Shown here piece by piece: positions 27,644 to 37,138 of a stretch of DNA of 64,000 bases. How positions within the stretch are numbered: the stretch's first letter is position 1; each line of letters starts with the position of its first letter. This DNA comes from Bradyrhizobium forestalis (GTDB lineage Bacteria > Pseudomonadota > Alphaproteobacteria > Rhizobiales > Xanthobacteraceae), in assembly GCF_002795245.1 (NCBI RefSeq), contig NZ_PGVG01000011.1, positions 154,202 through 218,201 of the forward strand. The letters run 5' to 3'. The notes below the pieces were generated by a model. It was given only the letters and a program-made list of their open reading frames with translations. It did no database searches and had not been told where the DNA came from. The position numbers and the translations under genes are program-made.

Positions 27644-28500
27644 GCGCCCTCACCCAGACGTCCGAGCAGGCGGCCAAGCAGCACGCGGGCGAGATGCAGC
27701 CGCATTGCCGGCGGCACCTCGTCGCTCTCGGGCGGGGCGAGATCGCCTTCGAGCGCTCCTTGCGCGGCCGCAATACGCTCGGCATCGAGACGCGCGCCGA
27801 TCAGGGCACGTTCGGCCCCCCTCACCCGGGTCGGCGTATTGCCGACGGAGAAGAACGAGATACGGATGTCGTCGATGTGCTCGCCGGTGAAAGTCCCGAG
27901 CATGCCGCAACCGACCAGCGCATAATCCCCACGCCGCCGCGCCAATTCGTCGAACGCAAAGCGCTGATCAGCCTTGAACAGCGGAACGTAGACCGCGGTA
28001 ATCAGCTCGCCGGGCTGCAATGCCGTCTCGAACAGGTCGATGAAGAAATCATCGGCCTTGACCCGTCGGCAGCCGGAGGGCCCGGCGATCTCGATCTCGG
28101 CATCCAGCGCCAGCGTCATCGCCGGAAATTCAGACGCGGGATCGGCGAGCGCGACGCTGCCGCCGAACGTGCCGCGGTTGCGGATGGCCGGATGCGCGAC
28201 GAACGGCGCCGCCGCATGCAGCAGCGGTGCGAACTCGGCGATCAACGGCTCGCTCAGCATCTCGCAGTGGCGCGTCAGCGCACCGATGCGCAAATAGCCG
28301 CCTTCGCGCCCGACGCCGCGCAGCTCGCCAATGTGGGTGATGTCGATTAGTAGCCGCGGCGCCTGTAGCCGCAGCGACAGCGCCGGCACGAGGCTCTGGC
28401 CGCCGGCGATGAAACGCGCGTCGTCCCCGGCGCGCGCGTGAGCGTCCAGCGCCTGGTCGATCGTTGCAGCACGAAAATAGCTGAAAGCCTTCGCCTTCAC
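27640..28500 (-). CDS. FAD-binding middle subunit, CoxM-like
   Basis: First gene of the eight-gene run. I prefer the GTG at 28500, behind GAGGAA and starting MKAKAFSYFRAATIDQAL, for 286 residues; an ATG at 28557 in frame would place the start inside a dyad repeat. FAD motifs ARFIAGGQSLVPAL and NRGTFGGSVALADP are present. It passes electrons from the [2Fe-2S] clusters to an acceptor. It is divergent from the TetR gene, with two similar dyads in and near the gap. Confidence 0.92.
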   Translation of the reverse strand: MKAKAFSYFRAATIDQALDAHARAGDDARFIAGGQSLVPALSLRLQAPRLLIDITHIGELRGVGREGGYLRIGALTRHCEMLSEPLIAEFAPLLHAAAPFVAHPAIRNRGTFGGSVALADPASEFPAMTLALDAEIEIAGPSGCRRVKADDFFIDLFETALQPGELITAVYVPLFKADQRFAFDELARRRGDYALVGCGMLGTFTGEHIDDIRISFFSVGNTPTRVRGAERALIGARLDAERIAAAQGALEGDLAPPESDEVPPAMRLHLARVLLGRLLGRLGEGA

Positions 28501-28550
28501 TGCCGTTTCCTCGAGATCCCATCGGCTCACCAGCCGGGATGCCAGATTTG

Positions 28551-28564
28551 TAACCATCTGGTCT
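28551..28564. promoter_or_regulatory. Candidate TetR operator, weaker copy
   Basis: TAACCATCTGGTCT contains the dyad ACCA-tc-TGGT. It matches the stronger dyad at 28605-28618, whose centre lies 54 bp away, about five helical turns. It lies just upstream of the CoxM-like GTG start. Confidence 0.55.
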
Positions 28565-28604
28565 CAAAACCCTGACACGCCGCCGGGAAGCGGTCAACAG
28601 GAAA

Positions 28605-28618
28605 TGACCATTTGGTCA
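28605..28618. promoter_or_regulatory. Candidate TetR operator, perfect copy
   Basis: TGACCATTTGGTCA is a 6-bp inverted repeat around two T, in the divergent region between the CoxM-like gene and the TetR gene. Position and pairing with the copy at 28551-28564 suggest the TetR protein binds here and controls both directions. Confidence 0.65.
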
Positions 28619-28651
28619 CAAATGCGCCTTGGGCTATGAAGGCTATGAGGC

Positions 28652-29377
28652 GTGCGATTCAGCGACGAAATGGCCCGAAAAGCGCAGAGAACGGCGAAAC
28701 GACCGGTCCGCAAGCGGACCGAGACAGGCAGCAAGTCTGCGCCAAAGCGCCGCAACATGCGCGCGGCGGATCGAGAGCGCGCGATCGTGGACGAGGCGAT
28801 CCGTTTCTTTGCGGAGCGCGGCTTCGAAGGCCAGACCCGCGAGCTCGCCAAGCGCATGGGCATCACGCATTCGGCGATCTACCGCCACTTCCCCAGCAAG
28901 GAGGCGCTGATCGAGCGGGTCTACCAGGAGGTTTATCTCAGCCGCTGGTCGCCCGATTGGGGACCGATGATCCGCGACCGGGCCCTGCCGCTGGAGGTGC
29001 GGCTCACCCGCTTCTATCTCGACTATGTCGAACGCGTGTTCGAGTACAATTGGGTGCGGATCTTCGTCTTCTCCGGCATGAAGTCGTTCGGCATCACCAG
29101 CCGCTATCTCGATATCGTCCGCCGCGAGATCATCGAGCCGGCAGCTGCCGAGCTGCGCCATGAGCTGAAGTTGCCCGACGCAAAAGCTCACGCATTGAGT
29201 GAACGCGAGACCGAGCTGTTCTGGGGCCTGCACGGCCGAATCTTCTATCTCGCGATCCGCAAGTTCATCTACGCGACGCCGATTCCGCCCGATCTCGACG
29301 CCATCGTCCGCGACGCCGTCCAGACTTTCATGGACGGCGCCAAGACGACGATGCCGAAGCTGCTAGTGCGCAGCTAG
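28652..29377 (+). CDS. TetR-family transcriptional regulator
   Basis: 241 residues from a GTG at 28652 with AAGG eight bases before; the ATG at 28670 is an alternative start. A basic tail rich in Arg/Lys precedes the HTH, which reads GFEGQTRELAKRMGITHSAI then YRHFPSKEALIERVY, a textbook TetR domain. The ~150-residue ligand domain is not diagnostic. Divergent from the CoxMSL-Liv run, it most likely represses it until the imported substrate or its product binds. Its stop codon abuts that of hutU with no base between. Confidence 0.9.
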   Translation: MRFSDEMARKAQRTAKRPVRKRTETGSKSAPKRRNMRAADRERAIVDEAIRFFAERGFEGQTRELAKRMGITHSAIYRHFPSKEALIERVYQEVYLSRWSPDWGPMIRDRALPLEVRLTRFYLDYVERVFEYNWVRIFVFSGMKSFGITSRYLDIVRREIIEPAAAELRHELKLPDAKAHALSERETELFWGLHGRIFYLAIRKFIYATPIPPDLDAIVRDAVQTFMDGAKTTMPKLLVRS

Positions 29378-31048
29378 CTACTTCGAAAGGCTCGGCAGAT
29401 CGAGGCCCTTGTCGCGGGCGCAATCGATCGCGATGTCGTAGCCTGCATCGGCGTGGCGCATGACGCCGCTGGCGGGATCGTTCCACAGCACGCGCTCGAT
29501 CCGCTTCGCGGCCTCAGGCGTGCCGTCGGCGACGATCACCATGCCGGCGTGCTGCGAATAGCCGATGCCGACGCCGCCGCCATGATGCAGCGATACCCAG
29601 GTCGCGCCGCTGGCGCAATTGAGCAGCGCGTTGAGCAGCGGCCAGTCGGACACCGCATCCGATCCATCTTTCATAGCCTCAGTCTCGCGGTTGGGGCTCG
29701 CCACCGAGCCGCTGTCGAGATGATCGCGGCCGATCACGATCGGCGCTTTCAGCTCGCCCCGCGCCACCATCTCGTTGAAGGCAAGGCCGAGGCGATGGCG
29801 GTCGCCGAGGCCGACCCAGCAGATTCGCGCCGGCAGGCCCTGGAACTTGATGCGCGCCTTGGCCATGTCGAGCCAATTGTGCAGATGCCTGTCGTCAGGC
29901 ATCAGCTCCTTCACTTTGGCGTCCGTCCTGAAGATGTCCTCGGGATCGCCCGAGAGCGCGGCCCAGCGGAACGGCCCGACGCCGCGGCAGAACAAGGGAC
30001 GGATATAGGCGGGCACGAAGCCGGGGAAATCGAACGCGTTCTTCAGGCCCATGTCCTGCGCCATCTGGCGGATGTTGTTGCCGTAGTCGAGCGTCGGGAT
30101 GCCCTGCGCATGGAAATCCAGCATCGCCTGGACGTGCTCGACCATCGACGTCTTCGACGCGCGCTCGACTGCCTTCGGATCGGACGCGCGCTTGGCTTCC
30201 CATTCCGCCAGCGTCCAGCCCTTCGGCAAATAGCCGTTGATCGGATCATGCGCGCTGGTCTGGTCGGTGACGATGTCGGGCTTCACGCCGCGACGCACCA
30301 GCTCCGGGAAAATCTCCGCGGCATTGCCGAGCAAGCCGACCGAGACGGCCTTCTTGGTCTTCGTGGCTTCATCCATGATCGCGAGGGCTTCGTCGAGCGT
30401 CGCCGCCTGTCGATCGAGGTAGCCAGTACGCAGCCGCATCTCGATGCGGCTCGGCTGGCATTCGACCGCGAGCATCGAGGCACCGGCCATGGTCGCGGCG
30501 AGCGGCTGCGCGCCGCCCATGCCACCGAGGCCTGCGGTCAATATCCATTTGCCAGCGAGGCTGCCACCGTAATGACGTCGCCCGACCTCGACGAAGGTCT
30601 CGTAGGTGCCCTGCACGATGCCCTGGCTGCCGATATAGATCCAGGAGCCCGCCGTCATCTGGCCGTACATCATCAGGCCCTTCCGGTCGAGCTCGTTGAA
30701 ATGGTCGAGCGTCGCCCAATGCGGCACGATGTTGGAATTCGCGATCAGCACACGTGGCGCGTCCGCATGGGTCCGGAACACGCCAACCGGCTTGCCAGAC
30801 TGCACCAGCAGCGTCTGGTCGCCGTCGAGCTTGCGCAAGGCCGCAACGATACGGTCAAAGCTCTCCCAGTCACGCGCGGCGCGGCCGATGCCGCCATAGA
30901 CCACGAGTTCGCTTGGGCGCTCCGCCACGTCCGGATCGAGATTATTCATCAGCATGCGCAAAGGCGCTTCCGTCAGCCAGCTCTTGGCGCTGATGTCGCT
31001 GCCGCGCGGGGCGCGAATGGTGCGGTCGTTGTCCAGTCGGCGGTTCAT
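29378..31048 (-). CDS. hutU: Urocanate hydratase
   Basis: Second step of histidine breakdown: urocanate to imidazolone propionate, using bound NAD+ as electrophile. The ATG at 31048 follows GAAGAGG; the product is 556 residues, standard. Signatures include [15 protein letters not shown], the cysteine segment [15 protein letters not shown] and [20 protein letters not shown]. Upstream open codons to 31447 lie within hutH and are rejected. Last gene of hutIHU. Confidence 0.97.
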   Translation of the reverse strand: MNRRLDNDRTIRAPRGSDISAKSWLTEAPLRMLMNNLDPDVAERPSELVVYGGIGRAARDWESFDRIVAALRKLDGDQTLLVQSGKPVGVFRTHADAPRVLIANSNIVPHWATLDHFNELDRKGLMMYGQMTAGSWIYIGSQGIVQGTYETFVEVGRRHYGGSLAGKWILTAGLGGMGGAQPLAATMAGASMLAVECQPSRIEMRLRTGYLDRQAATLDEALAIMDEATKTKKAVSVGLLGNAAEIFPELVRRGVKPDIVTDQTSAHDPINGYLPKGWTLAEWEAKRASDPKAVERASKTSMVEHVQAMLDFHAQGIPTLDYGNNIRQMAQDMGLKNAFDFPGFVPAYIRPLFCRGVGPFRWAALSGDPEDIFRTDAKVKELMPDDRHLHNWLDMAKARIKFQGLPARICWVGLGDRHRLGLAFNEMVARGELKAPIVIGRDHLDSGSVASPNRETEAMKDGSDAVSDWPLLNALLNCASGATWVSLHHGGGVGIGYSQHAGMVIVADGTPEAAKRIERVLWNDPASGVMRHADAGYDIAIDCARDKGLDLPSLSK

Positions 31049-31061
31049 GCGGAAGACCTCT

Positions 31062-32636
31062 TCAGTCAAGTCTCGTTTCATCAAGTCTTGGAAACGGATC
31101 AGTTGGAAGCGCCGTGAGCGCGATGGTCGGCAGCAGGTCCGCTTCGACCAGCGCAGCGGCCTTGGCGAGATCGCCCGCCATGTAGCGGTCAGCGCCAAGC
31201 GCGGGCACCTGCTCGCGCAGCTCCGAAATGACGGCAACGAGCGGCGCGCTGGTCGCATGCGGCGCGCGCAGCGTGATGCCTTGCGCTGCGACCAGAAGCT
31301 CGATGCCGAGGATGGCGGCGAGATTGTCGGCCATATCAGAGAGGCGCCGCGCGGCATGCGCGGCCATCGAGACATGGTCTTCCTGGTTGGCGCTGGTCGG
31401 CGTCGAATCGATCGAGCAGGCAGCTGCGCGCTGCTTGTTCTCGGCATAGAGCGCGGCGGCCGTCACCTCGGCGATCATGAAGCCGGAGTTGATGCCGGGA
31501 TCGGGGGTGAGGAACGGCGGCAGGCCGAAATTCAGCGCGGGATCGACCAGCGTCGCGATGCGCCGCTCGCTGATCGCGCCGATTTCCGACAGCGCCAGCG
31601 CGATCGCGTCAGCGGCAAAGGCCACCGGCTCGGCGTGGAAATTGCCACCGGAGACGATCTCGCCGGTCTCGACCAGCACCAGCGGATTGTCAGTGACGGC
31701 GTTGGCCTCGACGATCAGCATGCGCGCCGCCTGCATGATAAGATCGAGCGCTGCGCCCGCGACCTGCGGCTGGCAGCGCAGGCAATAGGGATCCTGCACG
31801 CGCTCGTCGCCTTCGAGGTGGGACAGGCGGATGTCGCTGCCGTCGAGCAAGGCCATGAGTGTTGCAGCCGCCGCGATCTGTCCGGCATGGCCGCGCAGCG
31901 TCTGAATTTCGGGACGGAACGGCGCCGTCGAGGCCATCGCCGCGTCGACCGATAGCGCGCCGGTCACGAGTGCGGCGCGGGCGAGGCGATATGCACGCAG
32001 CACACCTGATATGGCGTAGGCGGTCGAGAACTGAGTGCCGTTGATCAGCGCAAGGCCTTCCTTGGGCCCGAGCGTCAGCGGCGTGAGGCCGGCGGCCTTG
32101 AGGGCCTCGGCGCCGGATACGGTTTTCCCGTCAACGATCGCCTGCCCCTCGCCGATCATCACCGCCGTCATGTGCGCGAGCGGCGCCAGATCACCGGAGG
32201 CGCCGACCGAGCCTTGCTGCGGCACCAGCGGATAGACACCCCGCGCCAGCATGTCCTGCAACTGCTCGATCACCTCGCGGCGTACGCCGGAGGCGCCACG
32301 CCCGAGCGAGATGATCTTCAGCGCCATCATCAGGCGGATGATCGACTCGGGCGTCGCCGGGCCGACGCCGCAGCAATGCGAGACGATGAGGTTGCGCTGG
32401 AGCAGCGCGGTCTGGTCCGGCGGGATGCGCTTCGACGCCAGCTTTCCGAAGCCAGTGTTGATGCCGTAGACCGGCGCGTCAGCCTGTGCCGCCTTCGTGA
32501 CAATCTCCGCCGCCGCTTCCACGCGCGGCCAGAACGACGGATCGAGCACGACGGGCGCACCATCGAGCACGCACGAGAGATCATCGAGACTGACCGTCCC
32601 CGGTTTGACGACGATCGAGGTGTCCTGCTCCGTCAC
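31062..32636 (-). CDS. hutH: Histidine ammonia-lyase
   Basis: Deaminates L-histidine to trans-urocanate. The GTG at 32636, behind GGAGGG, overlaps the hutI stop as GTGA and gives 524 residues. The MIO cofactor forms from Ala146-Ser147-Gly148 in [14 protein letters not shown]. Other family blocks are [13 protein letters not shown] and [14 protein letters not shown]. Note [18 protein letters not shown], the conserved active-site lid. Confidence 0.97.
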   Translation of the reverse strand: MTEQDTSIVVKPGTVSLDDLSCVLDGAPVVLDPSFWPRVEAAAEIVTKAAQADAPVYGINTGFGKLASKRIPPDQTALLQRNLIVSHCCGVGPATPESIIRLMMALKIISLGRGASGVRREVIEQLQDMLARGVYPLVPQQGSVGASGDLAPLAHMTAVMIGEGQAIVDGKTVSGAEALKAAGLTPLTLGPKEGLALINGTQFSTAYAISGVLRAYRLARAALVTGALSVDAAMASTAPFRPEIQTLRGHAGQIAAAATLMALLDGSDIRLSHLEGDERVQDPYCLRCQPQVAGAALDLIMQAARMLIVEANAVTDNPLVLVETGEIVSGGNFHAEPVAFAADAIALALSEIGAISERRIATLVDPALNFGLPPFLTPDPGINSGFMIAEVTAAALYAENKQRAAACSIDSTPTSANQEDHVSMAAHAARRLSDMADNLAAILGIELLVAAQGITLRAPHATSAPLVAVISELREQVPALGADRYMAGDLAKAAALVEADLLPTIALTALPTDPFPRLDETRLD

Positions 32637-33847
32637 TGCCCCCTCCAAACCCGGCGGTGCAGCGGATTGAAGCCGATGCGGTAGACCAGCTCGGCGGGAC
32701 GCTCGATGTCCCAGATCGCAAGGTCGCACCATTTGCCGGCCTCCAATGTGCCGGTCTCATTCAGTAGGCCGAGCGCCCGCGCGCCTTCACGGGTGATGCC
32801 GGCAAGGCACTCGGCCACATTCATCCGGAACAGCGTCGCGCCCATGTTCATCGCGAGCAGCAGCGAGGTCAGTGGCGAGCTGCCGGGATTGCAGTCGGTC
32901 GCCAGCGCCACGGGAACGCCATGCTTGCGGAGCGTCTCGACCGGCGGCTTCTGCGTCTCGCGAATGAAATAGAACGCACCGGGCAGCAGCACCGCCACCG
33001 TTCCGGCCTTCGCCATCGCGGCGGCGCCGGCTTCGTCGGTATGCTCCAAATGATCGGCCGAGAGCGCGGAGAATTTTGCGGCAAGCGCAGCACCGCCGAG
33101 GTTCGACAGCTGGTCGGCATGCAGCTTCACCGGCAGGCCAAGCCCCCTCGCCGCCTCGAACACTCGCGCCGTCTGCTCACCGGAAAATGCGATCCCTTCC
33201 ATGAAGGCATCGACGGCATCGGCAAGTCCAGCCTTGGCGACCGCGGGCAGCATTTCCTTGCAGACGAGGTCGATGTAACGATCCTTGTCGCCATCGGCCT
33301 CCACCGGCAATGCATGTGCGCCAAGGAAGGATGTGCGGATCGCGACCGGACGCTGACGGCCAAGGCTGCGTGCAGCGGAGAGCTGCCGCATCTCGGTCTC
33401 GGTATCGAGGCCGTAGCCAGACTTGATCTCGACCGTGGTCGCGCCCTCGCCGATCAACGCATCGAGCCGCGGCAGCGCGCTTGCGACGAGCTCGGCTTCA
33501 CTCGCCTTGCGCGTCGCCGCCACCGTCGAGACGATGCCGCCGCCGGCGCGCGCGATCTCCTCATAGCTTGCGCCCTTCAGGCGCAGCTCGAATTCATGCG
33601 CGCGGTTGCCGCCATAGACGAGATGGGTGTGGCAGTCGATGAGGCCCGGCGTGATCCAGCGCCCCTCGCAATCGATCCGATCGATCGCATCGGCATCAAC
33701 GGGAAAATCCGCCCGCGCGCCCGCATAGGCGACGCGGCCCCCGCGCGCGGCGATGATTCCGTTCTCGATCTCGCCGAGGTCGGGACGGTCGGGCCGCATC
33801 GTCGCGAGGCGGGCATTGTGCCAGATCCGGTCGAAGCGCTCTGCCAT
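32633..33847 (-). CDS. hutI: Imidazolonepropionase
   Basis: Metal-dependent hydrolase opening the imidazolone ring to N-formimidoyl-L-glutamate. The start is uncertain between ATG 33847 ([14 protein letters not shown], chosen, 404 residues) and ATG 33859; still earlier codons fall in the HutC operator. Metal motif [10 protein letters not shown], then the [16 protein letters not shown] block and LHADQLSN with a further His ligand are present. First gene of hutIHU. Confidence 0.95.
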   Translation of the reverse strand: MAERFDRIWHNARLATMRPDRPDLGEIENGIIAARGGRVAYAGARADFPVDADAIDRIDCEGRWITPGLIDCHTHLVYGGNRAHEFELRLKGASYEEIARAGGGIVSTVAATRKASEAELVASALPRLDALIGEGATTVEIKSGYGLDTETEMRQLSAARSLGRQRPVAIRTSFLGAHALPVEADGDKDRYIDLVCKEMLPAVAKAGLADAVDAFMEGIAFSGEQTARVFEAARGLGLPVKLHADQLSNLGGAALAAKFSALSADHLEHTDEAGAAAMAKAGTVAVLLPGAFYFIRETQKPPVETLRKHGVPVALATDCNPGSSPLTSLLLAMNMGATLFRMNVAECLAGITREGARALGLLNETGTLEAGKWCDLAIWDIERPAELVYRIGFNPLHRRVWRGQ

Positions 33848-33879
33848 GCGGGTATCCATTCGCCGTCGGATTGCTTGAC

Positions 33880-33899
33880 TTATATGTCTAGACATATAA
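33880..33899. promoter_or_regulatory. HutC operator, perfect 20-bp palindrome, overlapping the hutF promoter
   Basis: TTATATGTCTAGACATATAA reads the same on both strands and lies between divergent hutI and hutF. GntR/HutC proteins bind such AT-flanked TGTCTAGACA sites. On the plus strand TATAAT at 33895-33900 forms a perfect -10 box, with TTGCTT at 33871-33876 18 bp upstream as a -35. Repressor bound here would block RNA polymerase. Confidence 0.85.
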
Positions 33900-33933
33900 T
33901 CGTAAGCCGGTTCTGTCCAGCCGGCGTGTGATC

Positions 33934-35292
33934 ATGACCCGACTGCATTTCGCTTCCGCGCTCCTGCCTTCGGGCTGGGCAAATGACGTGCAGGTGGTGG
34001 TCACCGCCGGCGCGATCGCGGCGGTGACGCCGGGCGTGGCACCGGCGGCCGGCGACGAGCGCCATGCCATCGCGCTTCCGGGACTTGCGAGCCTGCACAG
34101 CCACGCCTTCCAGCGCGGCATGGCGGGGCTTGCCGAATTGCGCGGCGATTCCACCGACACGTTCTGGACCTGGCGCGAGACGATGTACCGCTTCGCGCTG
34201 GCAATGACGCCCGACGACGTCGCTTCTGTGGCGACGCTGCTCTATGTCGAGATGCTGGAGCAGGGTTTTACCCGCGTCGGCGAATTCCACTATTTGCACC
34301 ACGACCGCGACGGTTCGCCCTACGCCGACATCGCCGAGATGGCCGCGCGGATCGCGCAAGCTGCCGATGCCTCCGGCATTGCGCTCACGCTGCTGCCGAG
34401 TTTTTATGCGCATGGCTCCTTTGGAGGCGCGGCACCGCATGACGGCCAGCGCCGCTTCATCTGCTCGGTCGATCGGTTCGCCGCATTGATGGCGGCCTCG
34501 CGCAAGGTTATCGCGAACTTGCCGGGCGCCAATATCGGCATCGCACCGCACAGTTTGCGCGCGGTGACGCCGGACGAACTTCGCGCGATCATTCCGCTTG
34601 CCGACGGCGGGCCGGTGCACATTCACGCCGCCGAGCAGGTGAAGGAAGTCGAGGATTGCCTGGCCTGGTCGGGCCGGCGGCCGGTGCAATGGCTGCTGGA
34701 GCACGCGCCCGTCGATCACCGCTGGTGCCTCATCCACGCCACCCATACAACGGATGAGGAGGTCGCCGCCTTCGCCAAGACCGGCGCAGTCGCGGGCCTC
34801 TGCTCCATCACGGAAGCGAGCCTCGGCGACGGCATTTTTCCGGCGCGCGCGTTTCTCGATGCCGGCGGACTGTTCGGTGTCGGCACCGATTCCAACGTGC
34901 TGATCGGCGTCGCCGACGAATTGCGCCAGCTCGAATACGGCCAGCGGCTGAAGCACCGCCAACGCAACGTGCTCTCCGGCGGTGCAGGCCGCTCGACCGG
35001 ACGCACGCTGTTTGACCATGCACTCGCTGGCGGCGCGCGGGCGCTGGCGCAGACAGCCGTTGGTCTCGCGCCCGGCGCGCGGGCCGACATCGTCACGCTC
35101 GACGCCGCGCATCCGTCGCTGGCGGGCCGCACGCACGACGCGGTCATCGACGGCTGGATCTTTGCAGCGGGCGGCGCTGCGATCGATTGCGTCTGGACCG
35201 GCGGCCAGAAGCTGGTCGAGGGTGGTCGTCATAAGCTGCGCCAGGTCGCTCGCGAACGCTTCAACACTGCGGTAGGGAGGCTCGTCGCATGA
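33934..35292 (+). CDS. hutF: Formimidoylglutamate deiminase
   Basis: Converts N-formimidoyl-L-glutamate to N-formyl-L-glutamate and ammonia, the five-step branch of histidine catabolism. The 452-residue amidohydrolase starts at ATG 33934 (GTG 33928 also possible). Metal motif LHSHAFQRGMAG, IHAAEQVKEVEDC, LIHATHTT and FGVGTDSNVLI mark the HutF group. Its stop overlaps the hutC start (ATGA). N-formylglutamate must then be deformylated; no hutG was found in the window. Confidence 0.95.
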   Translation: MTRLHFASALLPSGWANDVQVVVTAGAIAAVTPGVAPAAGDERHAIALPGLASLHSHAFQRGMAGLAELRGDSTDTFWTWRETMYRFALAMTPDDVASVATLLYVEMLEQGFTRVGEFHYLHHDRDGSPYADIAEMAARIAQAADASGIALTLLPSFYAHGSFGGAAPHDGQRRFICSVDRFAALMAASRKVIANLPGANIGIAPHSLRAVTPDELRAIIPLADGGPVHIHAAEQVKEVEDCLAWSGRRPVQWLLEHAPVDHRWCLIHATHTTDEEVAAFAKTGAVAGLCSITEASLGDGIFPARAFLDAGGLFGVGTDSNVLIGVADELRQLEYGQRLKHRQRNVLSGGAGRSTGRTLFDHALAGGARALAQTAVGLAPGARADIVTLDAAHPSLAGRTHDAVIDGWIFAAGGAAIDCVWTGGQKLVEGGRHKLRQVARERFNTAVGRLVA

Positions 35293-36017
35293 GCCTCGCC
35301 ACCGATGCGGCCGACCAGCCGACGCTCTACAAACGCATCCGCGCCGACATCGAGAAGCGCATCCTGACCGGCGAGTGGCCGCCCGGGCATCGCATTCCGT
35401 TCGAGCACGAGCTGGTCGCGCGCTACGGCTGCTCGCGCATGACCGTGAATAAGGCGCTGTCGGAGCTGGCACAGGCCGACCTGATCGAGCGGCGGCGGCG
35501 CGCCGGCTCCTTCGTTCGCCGGCCGCAGCATCAGTCGGCGGTGCTCACGATCGCCGACATCCGCGCCGAGATCACCGCGCTCGGGCGCTCGTACGGCTAC
35601 GAGCTGATCGGCCGCAAGCTGCGCGCGGCGACGGCTGCCGACCGCGACCGTCTCGGCGTGAAGAAGGCCGGCAAGGTGGTCGCGATCGCCTGCCGGCACA
35701 GCGCCGACAAGGTACCGTTCGCGGTCGAGGACAGGCTGATCGATCTCTCGTCCGTGCCTGACGCCGCGACCGCGGATTTCTCGCGCGAGCCGCCCGGCTC
35801 CTGGCTGCTTCACCATGTCCCATGGACAGAGGCCGAGCATACGATCAGCGCCATCGTTGCAGACGACCGCACGGCGGAAGCGCTCGACATCGCCGTCGGC
35901 GCGCCCTGCCTCGTGATCGACCGCTACACCTGGCGCAGCGCACGCACCATCACCGCGGTGCGCCTGCTCTATCCCGGTGACTCTCACCGCCTTGTCGCCC
36001 GATTCAAGGGAGGTTGA
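35289..36017 (+). CDS. hutC: Histidine utilisation repressor HutC (GntR family)
   Basis: 242 residues. The N-terminal winged helix is of GntR type (YKRIRADIEKRILTGEWPPG then HRIPFEHELVARYGCSRMTV), followed by a UTRA ligand domain that in HutC binds urocanate. Co-translated with hutF through an ATGA overlap, so it is probably autoregulated through the palindrome at 33880-33899. Confidence 0.95.
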   Translation: MSLATDAADQPTLYKRIRADIEKRILTGEWPPGHRIPFEHELVARYGCSRMTVNKALSELAQADLIERRRRAGSFVRRPQHQSAVLTIADIRAEITALGRSYGYELIGRKLRAATAADRDRLGVKKAGKVVAIACRHSADKVPFAVEDRLIDLSSVPDAATADFSREPPGSWLLHHVPWTEAEHTISAIVADDRTAEALDIAVGAPCLVIDRYTWRSARTITAVRLLYPGDSHRLVARFKGG

Positions 36018-36122
36018 GAGGGTATGTCGGCACAATTCGTGCAACGCTTCGGGCAACGGTCCATGCAGGACCACAATGATCAACGGGACTTCAATCCATC
36101 GATCGGCAAGAGGACGACAATC

Positions 36123-37067
36123 ATGCGTAATTCGACAATATTTGCGACAATCATTGCCCTCGCGGCCACGACCCCCGTGCTCGCCGACGACGTCAAGGTC
36201 GGCGTCGGCATCTCCGGGTGGACCGGCTTTGCGCCGCTGACGCTGGCGAAGGAGGCGGGCATCTTCAAGAAGAACGGCCTCGACGTCACGATCAAGAAGA
36301 TCCCGCAGAAGGACCGCCACCTCGCGATTGCGTCCGGCGACATCCAGTGCGCGGCGACAACGGTCGAGACCTGGATTTCCTGGAACGCCAATGGCGTCGC
36401 CACCAAGCAGATCTTCCAGCTCGACAAGAGCTATGGTGCCGACGGCATGGCCGTGCGCAACGACGTCGCCGCGATCAAGGACCTGAAGGGCAAGACGGTC
36501 GCCGCCTCCGCGCCCGGCACCTCGCCTTATTTCGCCTTGGCCTGGATGCTCAAGAAGAACGGGCTTTCGGTGAAGGACGTCACCGTCGTGAACCTCGAGC
36601 CGGCTGCTGCCGCGCAGGCTTTCGTCTCCGGCCAGAACGATGCGGCGATGACCTATGAGCCGTATCTGTCCACGGTGCGAGCCGCGCCCGACAAGGGCAA
36701 GATCATCGCCACCACGCTCGACTACCCGATGGTCATGGACACTTTCGGCTGCACGCCGAAGTTCCTGACGGAGAATCCCAAGGCCGCCAAGGCCCTCGCC
36801 GACAGCTATTTCGAGGCGCTCGACATGATCGCCAAGGACCAGGCCAAGGCCTACGAGATCATGGGCGCCGACGTGAAGCAGACCGGCGAGCAATTCGGCA
36901 ATTCGGCGAAATATCTTCGCTGGCAGGACAAGGCCGCGAACCAGAAGTTCTTCGCGGGCGACTTTCTGACCTTCAACAAGGAGGCCGCCGAGCTCCTGCT
37001 CGAGATCGGCATCATCAAGGCCGCGCCAAAGGTCGAGGACCTCTACGACGCGAGCTTCATCAAGTAA
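36123..37067 (+). CDS. NitT/TauT-type ABC transporter substrate-binding protein
   Basis: Periplasmic receptor, 314 residues from the ATG at 36123 (AGAGGA upstream). Signal peptide MRNSTIFATIIALAATTPVL-A, cleaved before DDVKVG. The fold opens VGVGISGWTGFAPLTLAKEA then GIFKKNGLDVTIKKI, as in SsuA/TauA/ThiY-like proteins. It is 105 bp downstream of hutC and may be read through from hutF-hutC; no copy of the HutC palindrome occurs in that gap. Possible ligands include a histidine breakdown intermediate or an N-carbamoyl/N-formyl compound used by the hydrolase at the end of the operon. Confidence 0.9.
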   Translation: MRNSTIFATIIALAATTPVLADDVKVGVGISGWTGFAPLTLAKEAGIFKKNGLDVTIKKIPQKDRHLAIASGDIQCAATTVETWISWNANGVATKQIFQLDKSYGADGMAVRNDVAAIKDLKGKTVAASAPGTSPYFALAWMLKKNGLSVKDVTVVNLEPAAAAQAFVSGQNDAAMTYEPYLSTVRAAPDKGKIIATTLDYPMVMDTFGCTPKFLTENPKAAKALADSYFEALDMIAKDQAKAYEIMGADVKQTGEQFGNSAKYLRWQDKAANQKFFAGDFLTFNKEAAELLLEIGIIKAAPKVEDLYDASFIK

Positions 37068-37080
37068 GCCTCAATGAGCT

Positions 37081-37108
37081 GCCGGTCCCGCCGCAAGGCG
37101 GGATCGGC
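37081..37108 (+). repeat. Hairpin between receptor and permease genes
   Basis: A 12-bp stem with one G-T wobble (37081-37092 with 37097-37108) is closed by a GCAA tetraloop, beginning 13 bases after the receptor stop. No T-run. Placed like the stabilising hairpins that let receptor message outlast permease message. Confidence 0.6.
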
Positions 37109-37138
37109 GCCTAATCGACCACTCGGATAGACAGTTTG

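Noticed and set aside
24750..28500. Aerobic CO dehydrogenase (coxMSL)
   Set aside because: The large subunit lacks the AYRCSFR loop with the copper-binding cysteine, so only a CoxLMS-like hydroxylase can be claimed.
28551..28618. The two dyads as a transposon inverted-repeat pair
   Set aside because: They are only 54 bp apart, each is itself palindromic, and no target duplication is present; operators explain them better.
33848..33895. Longer hutI start ([12 protein letters not shown]...)
   Set aside because: It would start inside the HutC operator; ATG at 33847 or 33859 gives the usual N-terminus.
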